Shown here: positions 24,966 through 32,345 of the stretch, piece by piece
Numbering within the stretch: position 1 is the first letter of the stretch
Layout: each line of letters opens with the position of its first letter
Source: Verrucomicrobiales bacterium
Lineage (GTDB): Bacteria > Verrucomicrobiota > Verrucomicrobiia > Limisphaerales > UBA9464
Assembly: GCA_016793645.1 (NCBI GenBank)
Contig: JAEUHD010000206.1
Location: 1-33,382 of the forward strand
Length of the DNA stretch: 33,382 nt
Direction: 5' to 3'
The notes under the pieces: generated by a model
Seen by the model: the letters and a program-made list of their open reading frames with translations, nothing else
The model's database searches: none
What the model was told of the DNA's origin: nothing
Program-made: the position numbers and the translations under genes

Positions 24966-26369
24966 ATGAACACCCCGGCCGACGACACATTCCTGTCCGG
25001 GGTCATCGAGGGCTTTTATGGCGTTCCCTGGACCCTTCCGGAACGCCGGGAACTGCTGTCCTGGATGAAGGCCTGGGGCCTGAACACCTATGTGTACGGT
25101 CCCAAGGATGACGTTCATCATCGGACCTTGTGGAGGGAGCCCTATCCGCAGGACGATGCCGAGGAGTTGCGCTCCCGGATTGAATCCTGCCGGAACCACG
25201 GGGTCCGCTTCTGGTATGCGCTGGGTCCCGGCCTCGACATCCGCTTTTCGAGCGACTCCGACCGCGCCGCGCTCCGGGGGCGCATCCGCCAACTGCTGGA
25301 TCTGGGGTGCCGGGATTTCTGCCTCCTGTTCGATGACATTCCGGATGTCATGGACCCCGGGGATCGCCAGCGCTGGGGATCGTTCGCGGCCGCGCAATGC
25401 GACGTCGTCAATGACGTGTACCGCTGGACCCTCACCCGGAACCCGCAGTCCCGGTTCCTGTTTTGCCCAACCCCGTATTGCGGTCGCATGGCGCTTCGGG
25501 AACTGGGCGGCCCCGACTACCTGGGCGTCGTGGGACGTGAACTCGATCCGGCGATCGGAGTCTTCTGGACGGGACCCGAGATCATCTCCCGCGAGATTAC
25601 GGTGGAGCACGTCCGCGAACTCGAATCGGTGCTCCGGCGTCCGGTGGTGATCTGGGATAATCTCCAGGCCAACGACTACGACGGACACCGCTTTTTCTGC
25701 GGCCCCTATTCAGGACGTCCCCCCGCCCTGCGCGGGGCGGTCTCCGGGATCCTGCTGAATCCCAACACCGAGTTCCCCCTCAACTTCGTCCCGTTCCGCA
25801 CCTTTGTGGACTACCTCCGGTCCGACGGCTCCTGGAACCCACGAGCCGCCTACCGCGCGGCCATGGCGGAGTGGCTCCCGCATTTCGAAACGGTCGCCGC
25901 CCCGCTTAAGCTCGATGACCTGATGCTGCTGGGGGACTGCTACTACCTGCCGTACGAGGACGGGGACGCGGCGGTGGAATTGTGGGCCGTGACGCAGCGG
26001 CTGATCTCAAAGCCGCGAAGCGACTGGGGCGCGGACCTCCAGGCATTCGAGTCGCTGTCCGGACGGCTCCGGGACACCTGCGTTCGCATGACAGAACTGC
26101 GCCGCCGTCCGCTGTTCCACGCGTTGAACCGCCGGATCTGGGAATTGCGCGAGGAACTGGATCTCCTCGCCCGGTTCGTCCGGCATCGGTCGGATCCCGC
26201 TCTGGACACCGTTCCATTCGAATCGGACTTCCATCGTCCGCAGACCTACCGCGGAGGCCTGGTGGCGAGGCTTCAGGGATTGCTGCAGGCGCATCCGGAC
26301 GGTTCGTTCACTCCCTCTCCCGAGGCCGCTGCCGCGGGTCGCCCCGGCATTTCCCAAAATTCCCCATGA
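24966..26369 (+). CDS. Cytoplasmic GH84 beta-N-acetylglucosaminidase, O-GlcNAcase-like
   Basis: 467 residues, no signal peptide. The GH84 barrel begins SGVIEGFYGVPW (11-22) and continues NTYVYGPKDD (40-49) and YALGPGLDI (84-92). The catalytic Asp pair is D123-D124 (LLFDDIPD), the substrate-assisted retaining centre of GH84. Further on, FWTGPEIISREI and WDNLQANDYDGHRFF match the substrate-binding loops of animal O-GlcNAcase, recalled from memory. The likeness continues into the stalk domain: CYYLPYEDGD and YRGGLVARLQGLL correspond to human LFYLPYEHGP and the FRGGLAGEFQ segment. It is closer in plan to the eukaryotic enzyme than to secreted clostridial or Bacteroides GH84 enzymes, which have signal peptides and extra modules. 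Its TGA overlaps the next ATG (ATGA). Likely releases GlcNAc from a cytoplasmic glycoside or glycoprotein. Confidence 0.92.
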   Translation: MNTPADDTFLSGVIEGFYGVPWTLPERRELLSWMKAWGLNTYVYGPKDDVHHRTLWREPYPQDDAEELRSRIESCRNHGVRFWYALGPGLDIRFSSDSDRAALRGRIRQLLDLGCRDFCLLFDDIPDVMDPGDRQRWGSFAAAQCDVVNDVYRWTLTRNPQSRFLFCPTPYCGRMALRELGGPDYLGVVGRELDPAIGVFWTGPEIISREITVEHVRELESVLRRPVVIWDNLQANDYDGHRFFCGPYSGRPPALRGAVSGILLNPNTEFPLNFVPFRTFVDYLRSDGSWNPRAAYRAAMAEWLPHFETVAAPLKLDDLMLLGDCYYLPYEDGDAAVELWAVTQRLISKPRSDWGADLQAFESLSGRLRDTCVRMTELRRRPLFHALNRRIWELREELDLLARFVRHRSDPALDTVPFESDFHRPQTYRGGLVARLQGLLQAHPDGSFTPSPEAAAAGRPGISQNSP

Positions 26370-26995
26370 GCGAAGTTCAGATCCGCCCCGCCCGTCCGGG
26401 CGACGAAGCCGGCGCCTACCATGTGTGTCTCAAGACGGGAAACTTCGGCGCGGACGGGGAGCCGTTCTACCGGGAGGATCCGGAGGCGCTGGGCCGGGTG
26501 TTTGTGGGTCCGTATCTCGCGTTCGAGCCCGAGTTCAGCCTGATCCTGGAGGACGCCGCAGGGGTTTGTGGTTATGCGCTGGCCGCCCTGGATTCGCGGC
26601 AGTTTTTCGCCCGCTATGAGGCGGAATGGAGACCCCGGCTGTGCGCGAGCCATCCGGAGCCCTCGGGGGATCCGGCGGGCTGGACCCGCGTGCAGCAGGT
26701 CTATTCCTGGTACCATCATCCGGACTATTACTGTCCGGAACCGTATGAACGATACCCATCGCATCTCCACATCGACCTGCTGGAGCGCGCCCAGGGCCGC
26801 GGGTTCGGACGGCGCATGATGGAGGACGTGATGGATCGGCTTCGACGCAAGGGGTCTCCGGGCGCCCATCTCGGTGTATTCCAGGCCAACACCCGGGCGA
26901 TGGGTTTTTACAAGGCCCTGGGATTCTCGGAACTGGTCCGGGTCGGATCGGGCGCGGAAGCCTGCGTTTACTTCGGAAGGACGTTCGCACCATGA
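26366..26995 (+). CDS. GNAT acetyltransferase related to the C-terminal domain of O-GlcNAcase
   Basis: 209 residues. N-terminal EVQIRPARPGDEAGAYHVCL, then FSLILEDAAGVCGYALAALD (57-76). This resembles the start of the acetyltransferase-like domain of human O-GlcNAcase (YTIRP-x-x-PKDE then FVLEDEDGICGYALG; from memory). The middle has a conserved WYHHPDYYCPEPYERYPSHLHIDLLE region, and the acetyl-CoA loop is QGRGFG (143-148), which is intact; the human domain lacks it. GFYKALGF (180-187) is the usual GNAT C-terminal motif. An active acetyltransferase is predicted; possible acceptors are glucosamine or another amino sugar, but this is inference. It overlaps both neighbours by four bases. Confidence 0.88.
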   Translation: MSEVQIRPARPGDEAGAYHVCLKTGNFGADGEPFYREDPEALGRVFVGPYLAFEPEFSLILEDAAGVCGYALAALDSRQFFARYEAEWRPRLCASHPEPSGDPAGWTRVQQVYSWYHHPDYYCPEPYERYPSHLHIDLLERAQGRGFGRRMMEDVMDRLRRKGSPGAHLGVFQANTRAMGFYKALGFSELVRVGSGAEACVYFGRTFAP

Positions 26996-28275
26996 AGGCC
27001 GCGTCCATGGGTTTCCTCAACCGGCGGGTGATCCCGGTGCTGACCGCGCTCGGGGACAATCCCTACCTGTCCGCCATCCGGGCCGGCATGGTCTCGGTGG
27101 TTCCCCTGACCATCATCGGGGGTCTGTTCATGGTGGTGGCCAACCTGCCCATCTCCGGATGGGAACAACGCATCGCCCCCTGGCTTCCCCTGCTCAAGGT
27201 GCCGATGACCGCAACGTTCGGACTCATCGCCGTCTTCGCCTGCTTTGCCGTCGCCTACGACCTCGGCAAGCAGATGCGGCAGGAGGCGGTGGTCAGCGCC
27301 TCCATGGCGACGGTCGTCTTCCTGATGATCCAGATGGGCTACCGGGAAGCGGACCAGGAGTGGTTCCTCCAGATGCCCGGTCTGGGTTCGCAGGGCTTGT
27401 TCACCGCCATCCTCGTGGCCCTGGTCACTGCGCGCGTGCAGAAGTTTTTCACGGACCAGAACCTCGTGATCCGGCTTCCGCGCAATGTCCCGGAGGTGGT
27501 GTACGAGTCCTTTCTCTCACTGACCCCGTTCCTCACGCTGATCCTGGCGTTCTGGGTCGTCCGGTATGTGCTGGGAGTGGACATCAACGCGGGCATCCAG
27601 AAGGCCCTGTCCCCTCTCGTCTTCGCCCTGAACACCCTTCCGGGAATTCTTGTGTACGCCTTTCTCGTGACCCTGCTGTGGTCGGTCGGGATCAATGGGG
27701 ACAACACCATGGACGCCATCGTGGCGCCGATTTTCCTCGGTTACCTGACGGACAACGCTGCGGCCGCGACGCACGGACAACCGCTGCCCTACATCACGGC
27801 CAACGGGTTCTTCACCAGCTTTGTCAACGTGGGGGGCACCGGTGCCACCCTCGCCCTCGCCCTGGTGATGTTGAACTCCCGGGAGCCCGGCTACCGGAAA
27901 ATCAGCCGTGTCTCCCTGCCCACCCAGATCTTCGGCATCAATGAACCCATCTTCTTCGGATTCCCCATCGTCCTCAATCCGGTGTTCATGGTGCCCTACC
28001 TGCTCAATGCCCTGATGCTGACCACCGGCAGCTATCTCCTCATGGAATGGGGACTGATCCGCCGGCCCTCGGTCGGCGTGCCCTGGACCACCCCGCCCAT
28101 CATCGGCCATTATCTGGTCACCGGAAACGACTGGCGGGCGGCGGTCTGGGGAGCGGTGTCCATCGTTCTCGCGATGGCCGTGTACTACCCGTTTGCCCGC
28201 GCGGCGGAACGCCAGCGCCTGGCGGCCGAGTCCGTGTCCGCCCCCGAAGCACCCGTTCCTCCCGGTCAGGGATAG
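26992..28275 (+). CDS. PTS EIIC-type permease, lactose/cellobiose/diacetylchitobiose family
   Basis: 427 residues, about ten membrane segments. Family marks: FLNRRVIPVLTALGDNPYLSAIR at the N-terminus, a hydrophobic core with VNVGGTGATLAL (about 275-285), and GINEPIFFGFPIVLNP (about 315-330), the NEP loop of the EIIC substrate site. No EIIA or EIIB gene is nearby. In ChbC-type porters I recall a His in the segment before the GG-x-GATL motif; here the corresponding stretch is LPYITANGFF, with Tyr, which needs checking by alignment. Overlap ATGA with the GNAT gene gives strong coupling. It may import GlcNAc or chitobiose, with or without phosphorylation. Confidence 0.85.
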   Translation: MKAASMGFLNRRVIPVLTALGDNPYLSAIRAGMVSVVPLTIIGGLFMVVANLPISGWEQRIAPWLPLLKVPMTATFGLIAVFACFAVAYDLGKQMRQEAVVSASMATVVFLMIQMGYREADQEWFLQMPGLGSQGLFTAILVALVTARVQKFFTDQNLVIRLPRNVPEVVYESFLSLTPFLTLILAFWVVRYVLGVDINAGIQKALSPLVFALNTLPGILVYAFLVTLLWSVGINGDNTMDAIVAPIFLGYLTDNAAAATHGQPLPYITANGFFTSFVNVGGTGATLALALVMLNSREPGYRKISRVSLPTQIFGINEPIFFGFPIVLNPVFMVPYLLNALMLTTGSYLLMEWGLIRRPSVGVPWTTPPIIGHYLVTGNDWRAAVWGAVSIVLAMAVYYPFARAAERQRLAAESVSAPEAPVPPGQG

Positions 28276-28559
28276 GATCGGAACGAAGTCCCCACGAAGA
28301 ACAGAAACGCGACGACCGCCAACGACACCCCGAGGCCCTGGGCGACGCGGACGGTGAAGGGAAAGCGATTGAAGTGCTCGGACATCTTCGCGAAGGCGAT
28401 CCAGACCAGCGGGGCCGCAAACAGCCAGTACCACTGGTGGATGACGATTTCCACGAACTCCGACGGCACGGTGTTCCCATGAGCCCGGTAGAGGATCCGC
28501 GTCAACACGACACCCAGGGTCAGGAAGGCGAGTTGCGTCAGGGCGAGGACGTGGATCAT
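28266..28559 (-). CDS. Small three-helix membrane protein
   Basis: 97 residues from ATG at 28559; the frame is open to 28607, but that extension is charged and unlikely. Hydrophobic segments at about 2-20 (IHVLALTQLAFLTLGVVL), 38-53 (VIHQWYWLFAAPLVWIAF) and 70-90 (VAQGLGVSLAVVAFLFFVG). Function unknown. Its 3' end overlaps the convergent permease gene by ten bases. Confidence 0.55.
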   Translation of the reverse strand: MIHVLALTQLAFLTLGVVLTRILYRAHGNTVPSEFVEIVIHQWYWLFAAPLVWIAFAKMSEHFNRFPFTVRVAQGLGVSLAVVAFLFFVGTSFRSYP

Positions 28560-28705
28560 GGGAGAACCTTTCGCTCCGATGACGCCACGGGGACGGCCCG
28601 ATTGCAAACCCGGTCACGAAACCGCGGCCGGGATGGGGTGCCGGTCCTGGAGGAACCCATCGGGAAATCTCGCCTCCCCGGGGCAAGCTCCCCTAGCGTC
28701 GGCGC

Positions 28706-30136
28706 ATGAAGGTGCATGCCGGCGATCATGGGTTCCGGCGGTTTCCGTGCGTTCCGCTCGGGCTGACCGGAATGGTGCTTGGGGTGCTTCTTGCAGTGCC
28801 CACTTCCGGGTGCCGCCTGGTGAAGAACGAGACCGTCCAGACGAAGACCATGCTCGAGTCGCTGGTGGGCAAGAATGACGGTTCCAATGCGACCAATGCG
28901 TTCGACATCCTCCAGTCGGAAGTCATGCGATCCGCGGACGTGTACGTCGGCGCCGTGGCCAACGCCGCGGACGCGTTTCGAAGACAGGTGGGAACCCCGG
29001 AGGCCCGGCAGGCAGGCCTGCAATGGAAGCTGCTTCAGGGAACCGCGGCCTACATCGACGCGACGGGGGAAAATCCGCTGCTGGACGCGGTGGACCTGGC
29101 GGTCCTGGCCACCCTGTCGCGCTATTTCATTGAGGACGAGTGGGTGGGTAAACGGTTCGGGACCGCGGCCCGCCCTCTTCTCGAGGCCCATGTCCGATTG
29201 GAAGCGGAGGCCTGGAAGGTACTGTCACCCTACCTGTCCCCGGAACAGGCCCATGACCTGAAATCGACCCTCGACGAATACCGGCGGAAGTTTGCCGGCA
29301 CCGAGTTCGTCGCAGCGGTGCGACTGCCGGAACTTGCGGAGGCCTTGGGACAAAATCGCGCCCCCACCGCCGCCCGGAAGAGCACCAGCATCTTCAACCT
29401 CCTGTACCTCGATCCGCTGGCCGGGTTGGATCCCGCAACCCAGGCGGTGGAGCAGACACGTCTCCTCGCCCAGCGGGCAATCTATTACGCCCAGCGGGCA
29501 CCGCTGCTCCTGGGGTGGCAGGTGGAGCTCACCACCTACCAGATCTCGGCCCAACCTGAGGCCCGGCAGGTCCTCGGGGATCTCAGCGGGGTTTCGACCT
29601 CCGCCCAGTCCTTCGCACGGACCGCCGAACTGCTTCCCGGGCTGATCCACAGCGAGCGCGAAGCGGCCATCAACCAGTTCTTCGACGGAGTCACGCGTGA
29701 GCGCACCAATCTGGTCTCCGACCTCGTTTCCCAGGAGGGACGCCTGCGCCAGATGCTGCCCGAACTGCGGCAAACCCTGGACGCCGGAGGCACCATGGCC
29801 ACGTCCGTGCAGAGCGCCATCGCCTCCCTGGACGGCTTTGTGCGCTCGGTCTCGGCCCCGGACACCAACGCGCCCCCGTCCTCGACGCCGTCCCATCCGT
29901 TTGACGTCAGGGACTACGGAGCCGCCGCGGAACGCATTGGTGCCGCGGCCAGGGAACTCAACGCCACCCTCGCGTCGCTGGACCGCGCCCTTCCCGGGGT
30001 GACGAAGGTGGGCGATGACGTGACCGCGGATGCCAAGGCGGTCGTCACCCACGCATTTCTGCTCGGTCTTGTCCTGCTGGTCGCCGCCGGCGGGATCACG
30101 GTGGCCACCGTCCGCCTCTGCCGCCGCCCGAACTAG
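28706..30136 (+). CDS. Large envelope protein, possible lipoprotein with a C-terminal membrane helix
   Basis: 476 residues. A hydrophobic N-terminal segment (PLGLTGMVLGVLLAVPTSGC) ends in Cys 36; the residues before it (PTSG) are only a fair lipobox. The long middle is helical and Ala-rich with heptad-like patterns (about 60-440), reminiscent of chemoreceptor or Tol-like coiled coils. A second hydrophobic helix sits at the C-terminus (AFLLGLVLLVAAGGITVATV) followed by RLCRRPN. I do not recognise a family. If both ends are anchored it would span or loop in the envelope; if not, the N-terminus is an ordinary signal anchor. Confidence 0.6.
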   Translation: MKVHAGDHGFRRFPCVPLGLTGMVLGVLLAVPTSGCRLVKNETVQTKTMLESLVGKNDGSNATNAFDILQSEVMRSADVYVGAVANAADAFRRQVGTPEARQAGLQWKLLQGTAAYIDATGENPLLDAVDLAVLATLSRYFIEDEWVGKRFGTAARPLLEAHVRLEAEAWKVLSPYLSPEQAHDLKSTLDEYRRKFAGTEFVAAVRLPELAEALGQNRAPTAARKSTSIFNLLYLDPLAGLDPATQAVEQTRLLAQRAIYYAQRAPLLLGWQVELTTYQISAQPEARQVLGDLSGVSTSAQSFARTAELLPGLIHSEREAAINQFFDGVTRERTNLVSDLVSQEGRLRQMLPELRQTLDAGGTMATSVQSAIASLDGFVRSVSAPDTNAPPSSTPSHPFDVRDYGAAAERIGAAARELNATLASLDRALPGVTKVGDDVTADAKAVVTHAFLLGLVLLVAAGGITVATVRLCRRPN

Positions 30137-30144
30137 CCCGGATC

Positions 30145-30310
30145 GTTCACAAGCTTTCGTCACGAGGCGCAGCGAATGCCCGTCGGGCAAGGCGGCCGAA
30201 GCGATTCCGAACCGGGCTGTAGGGGGACATACTGTCCGGTGAGGAACGCGAGGCCAACGCCGCCCGACGGGCGTGCAGCCAGCCGCAGTAGAAGGAGTGT
30301 GACTTATCCG
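30145..30310 (+). ncRNA. Structured intergenic repeat, possibly a HEARO/IscB omega-RNA-like element without its nuclease gene
   Basis: The 180-bp gap between convergent genes is filled with ordered structure. GCCCGTCGGGC (30178-30188) pairs with GCCCGACGGGC (30262-30272), flanked inside by AAGGCGGCC and GGCCAACGCC. Between them are the paired words GGGGGACA/TGTCC and a GGTGAGGAACGCGAGG segment. GTTCA occurs at its left end (30145-30149) and GTGA near the right (30299-30302), reminiscent of HEARO integration ends as I recall them. Repeats with this layout seem common in Verrucomicrobia, but I cannot confirm that. No IscB-type RuvC/HNH gene is adjacent, so it would be a standalone copy. A REP-like repeat is the alternative. 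Confidence 0.4.
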
Positions 30311-30318
30311 GCCCGGAT

Positions 30319-31230
30319 TTATGCGGAAGCCACCGGAAGGGAAACCGGAGGCAGGAGGATCGGGGAGAGGGACAGCGGCTCCGACGCCACGGAGCGCCGC
30401 GCGAATGCCTGCAGCCGCTCCTCGACCGACCGGATCAAGTCGTCGGGAGTGCTGGTCCCTGCCGTCAGTCCCACCGTATCCGTGGGCCGAAACCACTCCG
30501 GATCCAGGTCGGCGGCGGTCTGGATGTGATGGACCCGGGCACAGGATCGCAAACACGTCGCCACCAATTCGCGCGTGTTGTTGCTGTGGGCGCCACCCAG
30601 GACGACGACCACGTCGGATCGTCTTGCCAGGGATTCGGCGGCGGACTGGCGTTGCTTGGTGGGCAGACAGACGGTATCCCGGAACACGACCTCGCTCTGC
30701 GGAAACCGTCGCCGAAGGACATCGACCAGTGTCCGAACCCGGTCCAAAGGCTGGGTTGTCTGGGAAACCACCCCGAACCGATCCCGGGGCGCCATTCGAT
30801 CCACATCGGACTCGTGCAGGATCACGTCGCACTGCGGATGGTCCCCGGTCAGTCCCCGAACCTCCACGTGATCCCGCTGTCCGATCACGACCGGGTGATA
30901 CCCCCGTCGCACGAGGTCGCCCAGCGCGCGGTGGGCCACGTGGACCAGCGGACACGTGGCGTCCAGCATGCGCCTCCCCGAGGCGCGAATCTCCTCCCGA
31001 TGCCGGTCGCTCGTCCCATGGGCGGTGACCACGACCGTCTCCGTCGTCACGACCGCCAGATCGGTTTCAAGCCTCAACCCCTGCGCCCGGAGGCGTGCGA
31101 GGACGTGCTCGTTGTGGACCAGCTGCCCCAGAATCGTCGCCGGCCCCCGCGCGGCCTCGGCCTCCGCCAGCGCCAGGGCGTCCCGCACGCCGAAGCACAT
31201 GCCCAGATGATCAGCACGAAGTAGGTTCAT
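30319..31230 (-). CDS. ispH: 4-hydroxy-3-methylbut-2-enyl diphosphate reductase
   Basis: 303 residues. The three [4Fe-4S] ligands are C12 (GMCFGV), C93 (ATCPLV) and C188 (DTVCLPT). Substrate-binding residues are present: H39 region (QLVHNEHV), H71 in TAHGTS, H121 and E123 in QRDHVEVRG, and SNNTREL. The last MEP-pathway enzyme, making IPP and DMAPP from HMBPP. The tail of about 16 residues after the catalytic core is unusual but harmless-looking. No Shine-Dalgarno sequence precedes the ATG at 31230; instead there is a CTTTG-N5-CAAAG inverted repeat 11 bases upstream. The winged-helix regulator gene lies just upstream on the same strand. Confidence 0.96.
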   Translation of the reverse strand: MNLLRADHLGMCFGVRDALALAEAEAARGPATILGQLVHNEHVLARLRAQGLRLETDLAVVTTETVVVTAHGTSDRHREEIRASGRRMLDATCPLVHVAHRALGDLVRRGYHPVVIGQRDHVEVRGLTGDHPQCDVILHESDVDRMAPRDRFGVVSQTTQPLDRVRTLVDVLRRRFPQSEVVFRDTVCLPTKQRQSAAESLARRSDVVVVLGGAHSNNTRELVATCLRSCARVHHIQTAADLDPEWFRPTDTVGLTAGTSTPDDLIRSVEERLQAFARRSVASEPLSLSPILLPPVSLPVASA

Positions 31231-31240
31231 GGTGGATTCG

Positions 31241-31255
31241 CTTTGAATGGCAAAG
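31241..31255 (-). promoter_or_regulatory. Probable operator upstream of ispH
   Basis: CTTTGAATGGCAAAG: half-sites CTTTG and CAAAG separated by five bases, the same size and spacing as the palindrome at 32220-32236. Read on the minus strand, both are ACTTTG-N5-CAAAG followed within a few bases by an AATCC and the start codon. The likely binder is the winged-helix protein encoded at 31291-31599. Confidence 0.6.
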
Positions 31256-31290
31256 TAATTGAGTCTCTCCGGGGAGTGAAACGGGTGGGA

Positions 31291-31599
31291 TCAGGAGTGG
31301 CGCGCCTGGGCGACGATTTCCGCGAGGCGTTCAATATGGCGCTGGAATGCAGCGCGACCCGCCGTCGTCAGGGAGCACGTGGTCAGGGGACGATTGTCGC
31401 GGTACTCCTTGGTAATGGCGACGAACCCGGCCTCCTGGAGGGTCCGGATGTGCGTGGTCAGATTGCCGTCGGTCATCTGGAGTAGGTCGCGCAATTCGGT
31501 GAAGGACAATTCCGGTGTGGCGGCAAGCGCCGCCATCATGGCGAGCCGGCCCTTTTCGTGGACCACACGATCCAGTTGGAGGAAAGGCTCGGGGTTCAC
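31291..31599 (-). CDS. Winged-helix transcriptional regulator (ArsR/MarR-like, HTH_34-type)
   Basis: 102 residues from GTG at 31599, overlapping the upstream gene's TGA as GTGA. Helix-turn-helix: LSFTELRDLLQMTDGNLTTH, a typical winged-helix reading helix, then the wing with YRDNRPLTTCSLTTAGRAAF and a C-terminal dimerisation helix (ERLAEIVAQA). Members of this group of about 100 residues are often paired with a membrane protein, as here. It probably represses its own operon and ispH through the CTTTG-N5-CAAAG palindromes. The signal could be sensed by the adjacent six-TM protein. Confidence 0.85.
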   Translation of the reverse strand: MNPEPFLQLDRVVHEKGRLAMMAALAATPELSFTELRDLLQMTDGNLTTHIRTLQEAGFVAITKEYRDNRPLTTCSLTTAGRAAFQRHIERLAEIVAQARHS

Positions 31600-32213
31600 T
31601 GGTCCCGTTTCCTCTCCACCAGGAGCAGCCAGGCCCCGGCCGCGAGGTGGCCCAGGCCAAACGTGAGCGCCATGGCGAGATGTGCCTCGCGGATTCCGGG
31701 ACCGCCGACCCAGGGTCCCACCCCCAAGGAGATCAACCCGGCCGCAATGAACGCCCATCCGAGCAACCGGATGCCCCGGAGCGTGAAATGTCCCGCCGCA
31801 TGCAGACCGAGACCGTACAGGATCATCCAGGCCCCCGAGAGCGTCTCCGCCCGCGGAGGCGCGCCCTCCAGCAGCCGCAGGGCCGTTCCGACGACGGCGA
31901 CCGCGATGGGAGGAGTCATCGCGGACAGCACCCGCCGCGTCGGAGGCGTCCAGAACGGCTCCGCCGCCCCGAGGGCCTGACGCCGCACCCGGAACCCCGC
32001 CCACGCCACGGCCAGAACCGCCACCCCGGTCCAATACAGAACACAGTCCCGAGCCCCCCGCCCCCCCCAGCCCGCCGCCCCCGCGGATCCCGCCGCCATC
32101 CCGAGAATCCCAATCCCGACCAGCGTGGGCCCCAGCGCCCGTCGATACAGGGCCGCCCGCTCCATCAGGAGGCGGATCGTCTGCAATTGCTCCGCCGCCT
32201 GTCGCTCGTCCAT
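31596..32213 (-). CDS. Membrane protein paired with the winged-helix regulator
   Basis: 205 residues. Short cytoplasmic N-terminal helix (ERQAAEQLQTIRLLMERAALYR), then about six hydrophobic helices, including ALGPTLVGIGILGMAAGSAG, CVLYWTGVAVLAVAWAGF, TPPIAVAVVGTALRLL, GAWMILYGLGLHAAGHF, LLGWAFIAAGLISLGVG and ALTFGLGHLAAGAWLLLV, ending in a basic tail. It starts at 32213, just six bases after the palindrome at 32220-32236, and its stop overlaps the regulator's start. The pair is a known type of unit in diverse bacteria, but the function of the membrane partner is unknown; sensing or modulating the regulator is a reasonable guess. Confidence 0.75.
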   Translation of the reverse strand: MDERQAAEQLQTIRLLMERAALYRRALGPTLVGIGILGMAAGSAGAAGWGGRGARDCVLYWTGVAVLAVAWAGFRVRRQALGAAEPFWTPPTRRVLSAMTPPIAVAVVGTALRLLEGAPPRAETLSGAWMILYGLGLHAAGHFTLRGIRLLGWAFIAAGLISLGVGPWVGGPGIREAHLAMALTFGLGHLAAGAWLLLVERKRDQ

Positions 32214-32219
32214 GGATTT

Positions 32220-32247
32220 ACTTTGAGGCTCAAAGTGAACATGTCAA
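32220..32247 (-). promoter_or_regulatory. Promoter with overlapping palindromic operator of the membrane protein/regulator operon
   Basis: ACTTTGAGGCTCAAAGT (32220-32236) is a perfect palindrome of eight-base arms around one G. On the minus strand, TTGACA (32247-32242) is a perfect -35 box, and 17 bases later AAAGTA could be a weak -10 element. The palindrome thus covers the spacer and -10 region, as expected for a repressor site. The start codon is at 32213. Confidence 0.65.
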
Positions 32248-32345
32248 CCGGGAAGCGGCTGTCGTGGATTCGCGACTGGGCAAGCCGGGGGTGGGCCTGA
32301 TACCACTGGACCGGTCACCGGTTCATCCAGACCGGCGCCACACTC

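Noticed and set aside
23859-25688. Minus-strand frame of 609 codons
   Set aside because: Antisense to ilvE and the GH84 gene; composition typical of a shadow frame.
29225-30955. Minus-strand frame of 576 codons crossing the structured element
   Set aside because: It overlaps the envelope protein gene and is out of frame with ispH on the same strand; it is low-complexity and Arg/Gly/Pro-rich.
30321-31224. Plus-strand frames opposite ispH
   Set aside because: ispH has all three cluster cysteines and substrate residues; the plus frames have no motifs.
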